Positions 37,730-46,512 of a DNA stretch of 64,000 nucleotides are shown here, piece by piece (position 1 is the stretch's first letter; every line of letters starts with the position of its first letter). Source of the DNA: Gammaproteobacteria bacterium UBA2675 (lineage in GTDB: Bacteria; Pseudomonadota; Gammaproteobacteria; Pseudomonadales; Pseudohongiellaceae); the NCBI GenBank assembly GCA_002354805.1, contig DEMH01000009.1, positions 434,001 through 498,000 on the forward strand, written 5' to 3'. Position numbers and translations under genes: made by a program. Under the pieces are notes generated by a model. That model ran no database searches and was not told the origin of the DNA. It saw only the letters and a list, made by a program, of their open reading frames with translations.

Positions 37730-37757
37730 AAAAAAAAGCAGGCCACAATGGCCTGCT
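37730..37757 (-). terminator. Rho-independent terminator of the GST gene
   Basis: AGCAGGCC-ACAAT-GGCCTGCT, a perfect eight-base-pair stem, with eight A on the plus strand beside it, i.e. a T-run after the stem on the minus strand. It lies about 60 bases downstream of the GST stop and may stop plus-strand transcripts too. Confidence 0.8.
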
Positions 37758-37817
37758 GAATATTCACGATGGCGGGGCAATCAGCAGCCCCACACTTACC
37801 ACTACCCACACTAACGA

Positions 37818-38513
37818 CTACATATTGCTTACTATTCCCAGCGCGACCTGCTCGGTTCGCTCGGCACGACCCTGCGCGACCCAGTCCTCAACCCAGGGGT
37901 TGCGTAAAAGTGTGTCTGCATAACGTTGTGCTGGCGCGCTTAGTACCGCGCCATAAGCGCGAAAAGTGACAGCGACGGGAGCGTACATACAGTCTGCAAT
38001 CGAGAATCTGCCGAACAGATAATCGTCGCCGGCGCCGTATTTCCGGCGACAGCAGCTCCAGATGGCGTCGATACGTGCGATTTCATTGGCGATGTTTTCA
38101 GATACGTTGAGGTCTACGCTGGCCTGACAGTTCATTGGCCAGTCGTGCTTCAGAGCCGGGAATTCCGCGTGTACCTCCGCGCAGACCGAGCGCGCAGTAG
38201 CGCGCTTGCGCGGACTCGCTGGCCAGCCGCGGCCGTCCAGAAAAGTCTCGTTGATATATTCACAGATAGCCAGTGATTCCCAGACAGTGGTTTCCTGGTG
38301 GATCAGCGCGGGTACTTTCAGCGAGGGCGACAGTGGACCAAGTTTTTCCGCGGTATTGCGCTGATACAGGGCAACGTTTACTTCCTCGAAAGGTATCTGG
38401 AAGTTGTTCAGCAGCAACCATGGGCGCATGGACCATGAGGAAAAGTTCTTGTTGCCGATCACCAGTTTGATGCCACTCTTGGTGAACGGTGTTGTGCTCT
38501 GGGGTGAATCCAT
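37818..38513 (-). CDS. Glutathione S-transferase family protein
   Basis: 231 residues. A thioredoxin-like N-terminal domain (about residues 13-90) has NKNFSSWSMRPWLLL, where one of the Ser residues takes the usual catalytic position, and PSLKVPALIH with the conserved cis-Pro. WESLAICEYINE is the glutathione-binding Glu-Ser turn. A helical C-terminal domain follows, with FSIADCMYAPVA holding the N-capping Asp. It belongs to the bacterial group that begins IGNKNFSSWSMR. Substrate unknown. Monocistronic, with its own terminator. Confidence 0.9.
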   Translation of the reverse strand: MDSPQSTTPFTKSGIKLVIGNKNFSSWSMRPWLLLNNFQIPFEEVNVALYQRNTAEKLGPLSPSLKVPALIHQETTVWESLAICEYINETFLDGRGWPASPRKRATARSVCAEVHAEFPALKHDWPMNCQASVDLNVSENIANEIARIDAIWSCCRRKYGAGDDYLFGRFSIADCMYAPVAVTFRAYGAVLSAPAQRYADTLLRNPWVEDWVAQGRAERTEQVALGIVSNM

Positions 38514-38807
38514 CTGATCAGACTCCTGCGTGTCAGTCGGCTTGGCTACGTCAGCACATTGGTGGCAATGGCCCCCGCGTGATGTGCTTTCCTTACCTGT
38601 ACAGCCTGTCGATATTTTTGTTATGTCACCGATTAGACCGCAGGTTTATTGCAGCGTCAGGCATAAACCCGGGCTTTGTCCTGACTAATTGTGGCAAAAT
38701 ACTGACAAGCACAGATGGCCACCAACTGACGGATTAAATGCCTCGTCTAATGCGTTATAGTCGGCGCAGCAGTCAGGCTGCTCGTGCACGTGTATTGAAG
38801 GTGATCT
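38514..38807. other. Intergenic region between the GST and response-regulator genes
   Basis: 294 bases that must hold divergent promoters for the GST gene (minus) and the two-component operon (plus). I see a small hairpin (AGCAG-TCAGG-CTGCT, about 38769-38783) near the regulator start and an A/T-rich patch, but no convincing promoter pair and no small gene. Confidence 0.4.
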
Positions 38808-39521
38808 ATGGCAAGACGTATCGCGATCGTAGAAGATGAAGCCGCCATTCGGGAGAACTATGCCGACGTTCTGCGCAAGCAGGGCTATGAGGTGCAGACT
38901 TTCCCAAACCGCCGCGAGGCAATGAAGGCTTTTGACCTGCGTTTGCCCAATCTGGCAATCATCGATATCGGCCTGGAGAATGAAATCGACGGCGGTTTCA
39001 CGCTTTGCCAGTCGCTGCGCTCGATGTCGGAAACCCTGCCCATCATTTTCCTGACCGCAAGGGACAATGACTTTGATACCGTCAGCGGCCTGCGTATGGG
39101 TGCGGATGATTACCTGACCAAGGATATCAGTCTGCCGCACCTGTCGGCGCGAATTGCCGCGCTGTTCCGCCGCCAGGATGCCCTCAACCAGCCGACCTCT
39201 CCGGAAAACCTTCTGCAGCGCGACAAGCTGCTGCTGGATATTGGCCGCCTCACGGTGCAGTGGGCCGGCATCTCGGTGCCACTGACAGTGACTGAGTTCT
39301 GGATGGTGCACGCATTGGTCAAATTTCCCGGTCACGTAAAAAGTCGCCAGGTATTGATGCAGGAGTCCAAGATTTTTGTGGATGGCAGCACCATCACCTC
39401 CCATGTCAAACGCATACGCAAGAAGTTCCTGCAGGTTGATCCAGAATTCGACTGTATCGAAACGGTGTACGGCATGGGGTATCGCTGGAATATCCCGGCG
39501 AGTTCGGCCAGCGCCGAATAA
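38808..39521 (+). CDS. pdsR: OmpR-type response regulator of the proteobacterial dedicated sortase type
   Basis: 237 residues. Receiver domain at 1-120 with the acidic pair in IVEDEAAIREN, the phospho-acceptor Asp in LAIIDIGLE, Thr in FLTARDND and Lys in DDYLTKD. A winged-helix C-terminal domain follows (VPLTVTEFWMVHALVKFPG, then TITSHVKRIRKKF and ETVYGMGYRW). The overall sequence resembles the regulator that accompanies the marine-proteobacterial sortase; this name is from memory of the family. The kinase gene starts 33 bases later. No sortase or LPXTG protein is in the window. Confidence 0.8.
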   Translation: MARRIAIVEDEAAIRENYADVLRKQGYEVQTFPNRREAMKAFDLRLPNLAIIDIGLENEIDGGFTLCQSLRSMSETLPIIFLTARDNDFDTVSGLRMGADDYLTKDISLPHLSARIAALFRRQDALNQPTSPENLLQRDKLLLDIGRLTVQWAGISVPLTVTEFWMVHALVKFPGHVKSRQVLMQESKIFVDGSTITSHVKRIRKKFLQVDPEFDCIETVYGMGYRWNIPASSASAE

Positions 39522-39554
39522 TGCCCCGTCGCATTTTTACTTCGGATCACTGAT

Positions 39555-41756
39555 ATGGCCCGGGCTCTGAAAACACCGTTTGGTATCCGCTTCAAGCTGG
39601 TTTTCCTGTCCAGCTTTCTGCTGGTCATACCCTGGCTGGGCTACCAGTATATTCTGGAGATGGAAGACTATTTGCGTCGTGGCCAGGAGCAGGTTGTGCT
39701 TGGTACAGCAAGAGCGCTGGCAACCGCACTGAATGAACGGCCTGAACTGTTTGATGAAGGTACCTTCAGTCCCACGCTTCGCCGCAGCGATAACCTCTAT
39801 GTCTATCCAATCTATTATCCATTGAGCCTGGACGACGAATCACTGGTCGACTGGCGTGACTACCAGCGTTACGAACTGCCCTACGGACGCGCCAATACGA
39901 TTGCCACTCAACTGAACCCGCAAAGCGAGTTCTCGCGTTATTACCACAATGACGAGTCGCTGAATTTTCGCCTGCTGGTCGGCGAGCACAACCGTTATCT
40001 ATATGCCTACCTGAAGGTGGTCGACAACCAGCTGGTGTATCGCTCGCCGGACAGCCTCAGTATTCATCGCAGCGACTTCCTGCAGATCTCGCTGGTGTCG
40101 CCGGAAAATGAATTGCATCGCTATGTCATTTCGCCGCGAGGTCCGGAATTCATTTATGCCTACGAGATTGGCAATGACCTGCGGGACATAGGGGCGCTGA
40201 CACACGAGGAAAGGATCAGCGGTCAGTGGTATGAAACTGAAGACGGTTATGTTGTCGAGCTGCGTTTACCCTTGACGATGCTCGGCCAGCGGCTCGGGTT
40301 TGCCATCTATGACGTCGATGACCCGGAGACCCGCAATGTCACGGCAGTCGTGGCCACCTCCGATGTGAACCAGCGAAGTGAGGTCGGCAATCTGCTGCGA
40401 CCGACACCGGAGATCGACAAGATCGTGGAAGGCATGGGGCATACCAACTCGCGCATACAGGTTGTCGATCGTGGCAGCCGGGTCCTGCTGAGTGTCGGGG
40501 ATATCCAGTCAGCCACGGGACTTACGCTGGCTGCAGAAGAAACCGAGAGGGACCGCAACCGTTATTGGGCGTGGATGGAAGATAATGTTCTGCATCCGCT
40601 TTATTATCAGATTCTGACCAAACCTTCGAATGACTTTATTGACGACCTGTATGTCGGCAGCACGCTGGAGGGGGCGCATCTGAGTGCGGCGCTGGACGGA
40701 GAGTCGATGACGCAGTTCCGTACCATTGATCCCAGTCAGACCCGCATCCTGGAAGCTGCCTATCCGATCTTTGCCGACGGCGAGGTGATGGGGGCAGTGG
40801 TGGTTGATCAGAACATGAACGGCTTGCGCACATTCCGTAATCAGGCGCTGGAAACACTGTTCAATACCATCCTGGGCGTGATGCTGCTGGTGGCCTTTGG
40901 GCTGTTCTTTTTTGCCTCACGCATTTCGGCCCGCATCCGGGCACTGCGCAACCAGGCGGAAAACATTATTGATGACCATGGCCGCTTGAAGAACACCATC
41001 GTGGCCAGTCGCAACTCTGACGAGATTGGTGACCTGTCGCGCAGCTTCTATAACATGGTGGAGCGCCTTGGGCAGTACACCAACTATCTGGAAAACATGT
41101 CCTCACGCCTGTCGCATGAACTGCGCACACCCGTGACCGTGGTGCGCTCCTCACTCGAAAACCTGGGCATGACCGTTCACGATCGTGAGTCCGCGGTTTA
41201 CATTCAGCGCGCTGAAGATGGCATCAATCGTCTGAACCTGATCCTGACCAATATGAGCGAGGCCACGCGCCTTGAGCAGATGCTGCAGACCTCGGAAAAA
41301 GAGCGCATCGACCTTGCCAAAGTGGTGGCAGGCTGTGTGGAAGGTTACCGGCTTGCCTACCCGGACGCGGTGATTGAGGATGATCTGCAGGGGCCGGTCA
41401 TTGTGAGTGGTGTGCCGGAGTATATTGCCCAGTTGATGGACAAGCTGATTGCCAATGCGGTGGAATTTACTTACTACCGCAAACCCATCACCGTGTTCTG
41501 TAGGGCCATCAAGGGGCGTGCAGTCCTGCGGGTGACCAACTACGGCCCCTACCTGCCAGAGGAAATGAAGGGGCGGCTGTTTGACTCAATGATCTCGGTG
41601 CGGCCGCAGGAAAAGCAGCGCGAACCACACCTGGGCATGGGCCTTCATATCGCGCGACTGATCACTGAGTTCCATCAGGGGCATATCCGCGCCGAGAACA
41701 TTCAGGAGTTTGAAGGTGTCGCGATTACGCTGATCATTCCTTTGTTGCAGGAGTAG
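39555..41756 (+). CDS. pdsS: Large sensor histidine kinase of the dedicated sortase type
   Basis: 733 residues. First membrane helix at about 14-32; a large periplasmic sensor at ~33-430; second helix at ~437-458; HAMP; HisKA with the phospho-His in SRLSHELRTPVTVV; HATPase with the N-box in LMDKLIANAVEFT and the glycine loop in PHLGMGLHIARLI. Within the sensor, residues ~140-275 (YLYAYLKVVD, SDFLQISL, YVVELRLPLTML) recall the CBM9/DOMON-like carbohydrate-binding fold; this is inference. The gene overlaps the convergent DUF2889 gene by 23 bases. Confidence 0.82.
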   Translation: MARALKTPFGIRFKLVFLSSFLLVIPWLGYQYILEMEDYLRRGQEQVVLGTARALATALNERPELFDEGTFSPTLRRSDNLYVYPIYYPLSLDDESLVDWRDYQRYELPYGRANTIATQLNPQSEFSRYYHNDESLNFRLLVGEHNRYLYAYLKVVDNQLVYRSPDSLSIHRSDFLQISLVSPENELHRYVISPRGPEFIYAYEIGNDLRDIGALTHEERISGQWYETEDGYVVELRLPLTMLGQRLGFAIYDVDDPETRNVTAVVATSDVNQRSEVGNLLRPTPEIDKIVEGMGHTNSRIQVVDRGSRVLLSVGDIQSATGLTLAAEETERDRNRYWAWMEDNVLHPLYYQILTKPSNDFIDDLYVGSTLEGAHLSAALDGESMTQFRTIDPSQTRILEAAYPIFADGEVMGAVVVDQNMNGLRTFRNQALETLFNTILGVMLLVAFGLFFFASRISARIRALRNQAENIIDDHGRLKNTIVASRNSDEIGDLSRSFYNMVERLGQYTNYLENMSSRLSHELRTPVTVVRSSLENLGMTVHDRESAVYIQRAEDGINRLNLILTNMSEATRLEQMLQTSEKERIDLAKVVAGCVEGYRLAYPDAVIEDDLQGPVIVSGVPEYIAQLMDKLIANAVEFTYYRKPITVFCRAIKGRAVLRVTNYGPYLPEEMKGRLFDSMISVRPQEKQREPHLGMGLHIARLITEFHQGHIRAENIQEFEGVAITLIIPLLQE

Positions 41757-42360
41757 GGGCGTCAGTGGCAATTGTTGCGCTGGCGCGCTCGCTGTGCTCC
41801 GCCGGCACGTAGTAGTCAGGTGCGTTTTCCTTCACGACCGGTGAAAACTCCGCCCAGGCATGACAGGTGTTTAGCACAAATGGTTTGCCAGCGGAGCGAC
41901 GGCTGTCCGAGTCGGCCAGCTTGCGCCGGTGATTCTGCAGCGGCCGGATAGTCTGGATGGCCACAGTCGCCATCGGAAACAGCAGCTCGGTCAGATGTGT
42001 GCAACCCTGAATGCCACCGACTTTCTGTCGAACTGCCTGGCGCCAGCCGGGCCCCATGGTCAGCCCTTTTAAAGCTTTGTAGGCCGGCGTGATGTCGGGG
42101 CACATTGCAAACGGACTGTGATCGGTCGAAGCCTCGACATCCTGCACAACGAATTTGTCATCAATGGTCACGCGCAACCACATGCCGTGAATGGGTACGC
42201 CAGGCTCAATATTGCCGCGCCAGTTATTGGAAAAAGCATAGGACTTGGTGTCTGTCAGGTGTGCTTCGATGTCAAACATTCCATCGTCGCGCTCGTAGCC
42301 TGCAAAATCGATTTTTCGGGTGTGAATGTGCTGGCGCTGCGCCGGTGTCGGCAATGGCAT
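41734..42360 (-). CDS. DUF2889 domain protein
   Basis: 208 residues. The conserved core runs from HTRKIDFAGYERDDGMFDIE through HGMWLRVTIDD, VEASTDHSPFAMCPDI and GCTHLTELLFPMATVAIQT; its CPDI and GCTHLTEL motifs, with conserved Cys and His, define DUF2889. Function is unknown. A Cys near the C-terminus (NTCHAW) is also present. The last residues are low-complexity. Single gene, tail-to-tail with the kinase. Confidence 0.85.
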   Translation of the reverse strand: MPLPTPAQRQHIHTRKIDFAGYERDDGMFDIEAHLTDTKSYAFSNNWRGNIEPGVPIHGMWLRVTIDDKFVVQDVEASTDHSPFAMCPDITPAYKALKGLTMGPGWRQAVRQKVGGIQGCTHLTELLFPMATVAIQTIRPLQNHRRKLADSDSRRSAGKPFVLNTCHAWAEFSPVVKENAPDYYVPAEHSERASATIATDAPTPATKE

Positions 42361-42417
42361 AACTGGTCCTCCGCTTCAGGCGCAGGATTATAACGTAAAA
42401 GCGGGTGCTCGTTTTAT

Positions 42418-43176
42418 TTAATAATACTCGAAGGTAATCAGTGCGTTGCGCGCTTCGCCCTGCTCGTCGCGCAAGTTGCTGATGCCGTTGAAGACACGCA
42501 GGCGCTTAGTCTGCGGGTCATAGCCGATAGCAATCGGGTCTACAAACCAGCTGACAACTCGCAGGAATCCAGCGGGACGAATCAGGAAGCAGTGGATTTC
42601 ATCTTCCAGCGTTGCACAGTCATCGGCGTCGGTGCGGCTGATACCTATACGAACTTTGTCCAGCCGTGCGGGCACCAGGAAATCGGCGGTGATGCGCTCG
42701 CCCTGCACCAGAGACTCCCAGTTCTGGCGAATAAAAACATCAAAGCCGGCATCGATTATGAGGTCGTCGTCACTGCTGATACGCACCTGTTCTGCCTGTT
42801 CCGCGTCGTGGCTGCGATAGTTGACTTCAACGGCCACCTCATCACCCGACTCGAGGCGATTGATCTGGATTCGAGCGTTATTGCGCAGATCCTGCTGATT
42901 CAGCCCGGGGCTGGCCAGCGGCTCCTGGTAACTGAGCTGTTTTTCGGCAAACAGCTCACCGTCCGGGTAACGGTACTCAACACGGGTGGTCAACTCGCGA
43001 TCGGCATCGGAAAAATGCAACTCGTAGTACTGAATTTCACTGCCATCAGGCGTTCGCGCCGTACCTACTGCCCAGACATCGTCCGGGATAGTGATTTCCC
43101 CGGTGTTATTGCTGAGTGCGGCAGGGGAAATACCGCAAATAAGAAGACCCAAAAACAGCCCGGTCGCTTTTCTCAT
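42418..43176 (-). CDS. Exported protein of unknown function in the RpoE-ChrR-linked operon
   Basis: 252 residues from the ATG at 43176, which overlaps the DUF2878 stop as ATGA. Residues 1-23 form a signal peptide (MRKATGLFLGLLICGISPAA). The mature protein looks all-beta: GSEIQYYELHFSDADRE and VEYRYPDGELFAEKQL early on, then a predicted domain with two Cys (DDCATLEDEIHCF). FDVFIRQNWESLVQG and PAGFLRVVSWFVDPI are well-formed motifs, but I recognise no family. Being the last gene of the operon, it may act on the periplasmic face on the lipids altered by its neighbours; this is inference. Confidence 0.7.
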   Translation of the reverse strand: MRKATGLFLGLLICGISPAALSNNTGEITIPDDVWAVGTARTPDGSEIQYYELHFSDADRELTTRVEYRYPDGELFAEKQLSYQEPLASPGLNQQDLRNNARIQINRLESGDEVAVEVNYRSHDAEQAEQVRISSDDDLIIDAGFDVFIRQNWESLVQGERITADFLVPARLDKVRIGISRTDADDCATLEDEIHCFLIRPAGFLRVVSWFVDPIAIGYDPQTKRLRVFNGISNLRDEQGEARNALITFEYY

Positions 43177-43718
43177 GATTCGACTCCCGCAGGACGGATG
43201 GCTTGAGTGTATAAATGAATCACCAATGGAAATATCAGCGCCCATGAGAGGCCGATGATCAAAAGGCCCAGCCAGTTCGGCTGCATCAGGGCAACTCCCG
43301 CCAGTTTCGCGCCACCATAATAGGAAAGTGGTGCGAACAGTCCGCCGCCCAGCGCTGACAGCACCATGCGATGGTGAAACAGACGCATCGGGTAACCAAC
43401 CGTGGTGGCGAATAACACCCAAAGGCAGGTCAGCCAGGCGGGCGGCAGCGTGCCGCCGGTCGCCAGCACGCCGGTCTGAACAAACAGCCAGTCGCAGGCA
43501 AAACCTATTGCCAGTACTTTGCCGATATACTGCAGCTCAGCCCGGGCATTGTTTACCAGCGTCAGGTGCAGCGCCACCACACCGGCGGTAGTCAGCACGG
43601 CAATTAACGAGCCAAACCAGACACACACCAGCCAGGCGATCTGGAAGACAGCCGCGTTGAGCACAATGTGCTGACGTTCACTGAGAGCGCCTGCCATTAG
43701 CGAATGAGGTGCTGCCAT
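43173..43718 (-). CDS. DUF2878 family membrane protein
   Basis: 181 residues with five or six hydrophobic helices. NAAVFQIAWLVCVWFG near the start and IGFACDWLFVQTGVL in the middle are typical of DUF2878. It lies eight bases after the cyclopropane-synthase-like gene and overlaps the next gene by four bases. DUF2878 commonly occurs in this RpoE-ChrR-linked cluster; its function is not established. Confidence 0.82.
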   Translation of the reverse strand: MAAPHSLMAGALSERQHIVLNAAVFQIAWLVCVWFGSLIAVLTTAGVVALHLTLVNNARAELQYIGKVLAIGFACDWLFVQTGVLATGGTLPPAWLTCLWVLFATTVGYPMRLFHHRMVLSALGGGLFAPLSYYGGAKLAGVALMQPNWLGLLIIGLSWALIFPLVIHLYTQAIRPAGVES

Positions 43719-43726
43719 GATTCGCC

Positions 43727-45058
43727 TCAGGCTCGACCGCGACCCGAGGTGCGTGTCGGGATGCGATCATGCAGGGGAGCCAGTCGATACTCAGGTTTTG
43801 CCATGAGAATCTGAGCTGTGTGAATCACCCGCTCCATGAAGCCGCCCTGACAATAGGCCAGATAGTAATCCCACATGCGGATGAAGGCTTCATCAAAACC
43901 CTGGGCACGCACACTGTCGAGCTTGCTGAGGAAGGCGCGACGCCAGTGGTCAAGCGTCATCGCGTAGTCGCGAGTGATGTCCTCCAGTCCGACAATCTGC
44001 AGATCGGTATGCTCAGCCACCTGGCCGGCAATGACCGCATTACACGGCAAACACCCGCCCGGGAATATGTAGCGTTGAATGAAATCGACCTGCTGCAGTG
44101 ATTTTTCGTAGCGCTGATCGGAAATCGTAATTGCCTGAATCAGCATCAGCCCATCGGGTTTCAGCAGCGAGGCACATTTTTCAAAATAGGTAGCGAAATA
44201 CTGGTGACCGACGGCTTCAATCATTTCGATGGAAACCAGCTTGTCATACTTCCCCTGCAGGTCCCGGTAATCACTCATCAGCAGCTCGATCCGGTCTTCC
44301 AGTCCTTCCTCTGCGATACGCTGACGGGTGTACTCAAATTGCTGTTGTGAGATAGTGGTGGTAGTGACACGGCAGCCATAATATTTGGCGGCATGAATCG
44401 CCATGCCGCCCCAGCCGGTGCCAATTTCAACCAGATGGTCGCCGGGATTGAGTTGCAGTCTTTCACAGATATGCGTCAGCTTGGCAGTCGACGCCTCATG
44501 CAGCGTCTGCGTCCGGTCACGGAAAATAGCCGCTGAGTACATCATTGTGGGATCAAGAAACAGCGAAAAGAAGTCGTTACTCAGGTCATAGTGGGCAGCA
44601 ATGTTTTTGCGCGAGCCGCTGACCGTATTGCGATTGGCTTTGTGCGCAAACCAGTTGAGCATGCGTGCACCCATTGATTTGCCGCGATCCATCCCCTGCA
44701 GAAAACTGAGGTTCAGCACCATGATGCGAACCAGCGCGACCAGATCTGGCGTATGCCAGTGCTGCTGCATGTAGGACTCCGCTCCGCCGATGCTGCCATT
44801 CCATGCCACCGCGCTGTAAAACTCAGGATCTGTCACAACCACGTTGGCATGGACTGGGCTGGTGCTGCTGTCACCGAAGTGAAACTGTTCGGTCCCCTCG
44901 GTGATGGTCAACATGCCACGCGAAAGTCCCTTGAGCCGTCGAAACAGCAGATTGCGCGCCAGCTGCTGGCTCCGGGTGCCCTGAGCCGGTTGAGTTTTGC
45001 TGCTGTCGACGGTGCCGGTGTTGACCAGTCCTGCCTGATAGTTGCCGGGTGATTTCAT
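43727..45058 (-). CDS. cfa: Cyclopropane-fatty-acyl-phospholipid synthase-family methyltransferase
   Basis: 443 residues. SAM-dependent enzyme acting on double bonds of membrane phospholipid acyl chains. The SAM-binding motif is LVEIGTGWGGMAIHAAKYYG. YDLSNDFFSLFLDPTMMYS and SIEMIEAVGHQYFATYF are the family's substrate-site motifs; the Tyr/Glu/His residues around the bicarbonate site are present. The N-terminal ~100 residues are the usual small domain. The start overlaps the DUF1365 stop by four bases. In Rhodobacter sphaeroides, genes of this kind in the RpoE-ChrR regulon serve fatty-acid methylation and furan fatty acid formation, so the product may not be a plain cyclopropane ring. Confidence 0.88.
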   Translation of the reverse strand: MKSPGNYQAGLVNTGTVDSSKTQPAQGTRSQQLARNLLFRRLKGLSRGMLTITEGTEQFHFGDSSTSPVHANVVVTDPEFYSAVAWNGSIGGAESYMQQHWHTPDLVALVRIMVLNLSFLQGMDRGKSMGARMLNWFAHKANRNTVSGSRKNIAAHYDLSNDFFSLFLDPTMMYSAAIFRDRTQTLHEASTAKLTHICERLQLNPGDHLVEIGTGWGGMAIHAAKYYGCRVTTTTISQQQFEYTRQRIAEEGLEDRIELLMSDYRDLQGKYDKLVSIEMIEAVGHQYFATYFEKCASLLKPDGLMLIQAITISDQRYEKSLQQVDFIQRYIFPGGCLPCNAVIAGQVAEHTDLQIVGLEDITRDYAMTLDHWRRAFLSKLDSVRAQGFDEAFIRMWDYYLAYCQGGFMERVIHTAQILMAKPEYRLAPLHDRIPTRTSGRGRA

Positions 45059-45816
45059 GGTTTGATCTTGCTCCTCATCATCATCCGTTTGGGATGGGGG
45101 ACTAACGGTATGCGTTTCAAATATATCCGCAAAGCCTGCCAGTAAATGGCGGCGGCGACCTGCACGGTCATCAATGGATACGACAGCAGGGTACGAAGCA
45201 GATTGCCGGTCGTAACAGGTTGTGAGGTGAGTGAGAGGCTGGCGTTAAACGCCTGTTTGCCGTCACGCCAGTTCTGCAGGTTGATATTCAGGCGGTCGGC
45301 GGGTGTTGTGGCTCGCCAGTGATATTTCATGTCCATTGGCATGAAGGGTGAGACGTGCATCTGCTTGTCGAAGGTATGCAGGGTGTCGCGCTCAGGATCG
45401 CAGGGAATCACGTAGCTGGTGGTTTCGCGCCATGGCGTGTTGGTTACTTCGGCGACTATGTGCTGCAGCTTGTCATCCTGGTCGAACACGTAGTAACAGC
45501 TGATGGGGTTGATCAGGTATCCAAAGTAACGAAGGTTGGTCAGCAGTCGGACCGGGCCGGTTGGTCGCTGGCCAGTCTCCTGTTCTACCCGATCGTAGAC
45601 CGCCTGCTTGAGCGGGACATTGGCAGGGCCCAGATAGTCCGAGCGGCGGAACCAGGCCGGTGCGGGTCGTGTGTGCGACCACATCCAGCGCTTGCCGAAC
45701 ACCTCATCCAGTTCATCGAGGTCCAGATACATCATAAACACCGGGTAGGAAAAGTGATGGCGTTTTGGCTGCAGGCGACGATGACGGACCCGGCCACTGT
45801 AGATCGCGCTGTGCAT
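45055..45816 (-). CDS. DUF1365 family protein
   Basis: 253 residues from the ATG at 45816 (MHSAIYSGRVRHRRLQPKRH), the conserved start of the family; a GTG six bases upstream, overlapping the previous stop by one base, is an alternative. Core motifs are FSYPVFMMYLDLDEL, RLLTNLRYFGYLINPISCYY and the Met/Asp-rich VSPFMPMDMKYHW. A hydrophobic C-terminal segment (about 205-225) may bind the membrane. DUF1365 proteins lie beside Cfa-type enzymes in many bacteria and are thought to assist them; the biochemical role is not settled. Confidence 0.87.
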   Translation of the reverse strand: MHSAIYSGRVRHRRLQPKRHHFSYPVFMMYLDLDELDEVFGKRWMWSHTRPAPAWFRRSDYLGPANVPLKQAVYDRVEQETGQRPTGPVRLLTNLRYFGYLINPISCYYVFDQDDKLQHIVAEVTNTPWRETTSYVIPCDPERDTLHTFDKQMHVSPFMPMDMKYHWRATTPADRLNINLQNWRDGKQAFNASLSLTSQPVTTGNLLRTLLSYPLMTVQVAAAIYWQALRIYLKRIPLVPHPKRMMMRSKIKP

Positions 45817-45821
45817 TGGCA

Positions 45822-46280
45822 CTAGCCCCCGATCCGCCTGTTGACGAGTCGCAGTACGGATCCCAGCAGCGGAATGTGCTGATACACAGCTGATCCCATG
45901 TCGAAAAAGTCTTCTTGAAAGTAAATACGGTCCGTGTAACGTATCAGAGTAATTCCTCTTGACTCAAGCACCTGATTTGGCTTGATTTTTTTGTGTCGAA
46001 AGCGCATCTTCCAGACTAATGTGGCGCTGTTGTCGCTGATTTGCTCATCCTCGCAGATCATCTGCACGCTGTGCGCCTGGGACAGAAGGCCACGCAACTG
46101 ATTCTTGACGGCAAGGCGCCCGTACAAAGAACGGACCGGGTCATGAAATTCGATGTCCTGGGTGTATATCCGGTCGAGCCCATCCAGCCTGGTCACGGAG
46201 GGTTCGCGATAGAATTCCTTGAAGTCGCGCAGTAATGCGGCGCGCAAATTCTCCGTTACGGAACTCATGTTCGTGGCCAT
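45822..46280 (-). CDS. NTF2/SnoaL-like protein
   Basis: 152 residues from the ATG at 46280, eight to nine bases after AGGTGAG. A second ATG at 46268 is possible. RDFKEFYREPSVTRLDGLDR and YTQDIEFHDPVRSLYG are typical of the NTF2-like protein that begins this operon type. No catalytic residues can be assigned. First gene of the five-gene minus-strand unit, facing rpoE. Confidence 0.82.
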   Translation of the reverse strand: MATNMSSVTENLRAALLRDFKEFYREPSVTRLDGLDRIYTQDIEFHDPVRSLYGRLAVKNQLRGLLSQAHSVQMICEDEQISDNSATLVWKMRFRHKKIKPNQVLESRGITLIRYTDRIYFQEDFFDMGSAVYQHIPLLGSVLRLVNRRIGG

Positions 46281-46420
46281 AATTGTATATCTCACCTGTT
46301 GCGCGTAAGCTTGCCCGAAAGGAAGTCCACAATAGATCAAGCGTGGACATACCATAGCGTCTGCGCGGATAGCCCCTGCCTTCCTGGATGCAAGAAGTCA
46401 GACGGCGTGTGTGCTGACTG

Positions 46421-46450
46421 TTGATACGCGCTCAGACTCCGGGCGGATCA
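46421..46450 (-). promoter_or_regulatory. Candidate RpoE (ECF11-type) promoter for the NTF2-DUF1365-Cfa operon
   Basis: On the minus strand: TGATCC, 18 bases, then TATCAA. The -35 equals the RpoE consensus known from Rhodobacter sphaeroides (TGATCC, with a TAaGA-like -10 about 18 bases on). The -10 matches at TA and A only. Confidence 0.5.
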
Positions 46451-46512
46451 AAACGGCAGGTATACAAAGGCCTGCCAGTTTCGACCAGATCCAAAAAACT
46501 GCGCCGGCCTGG

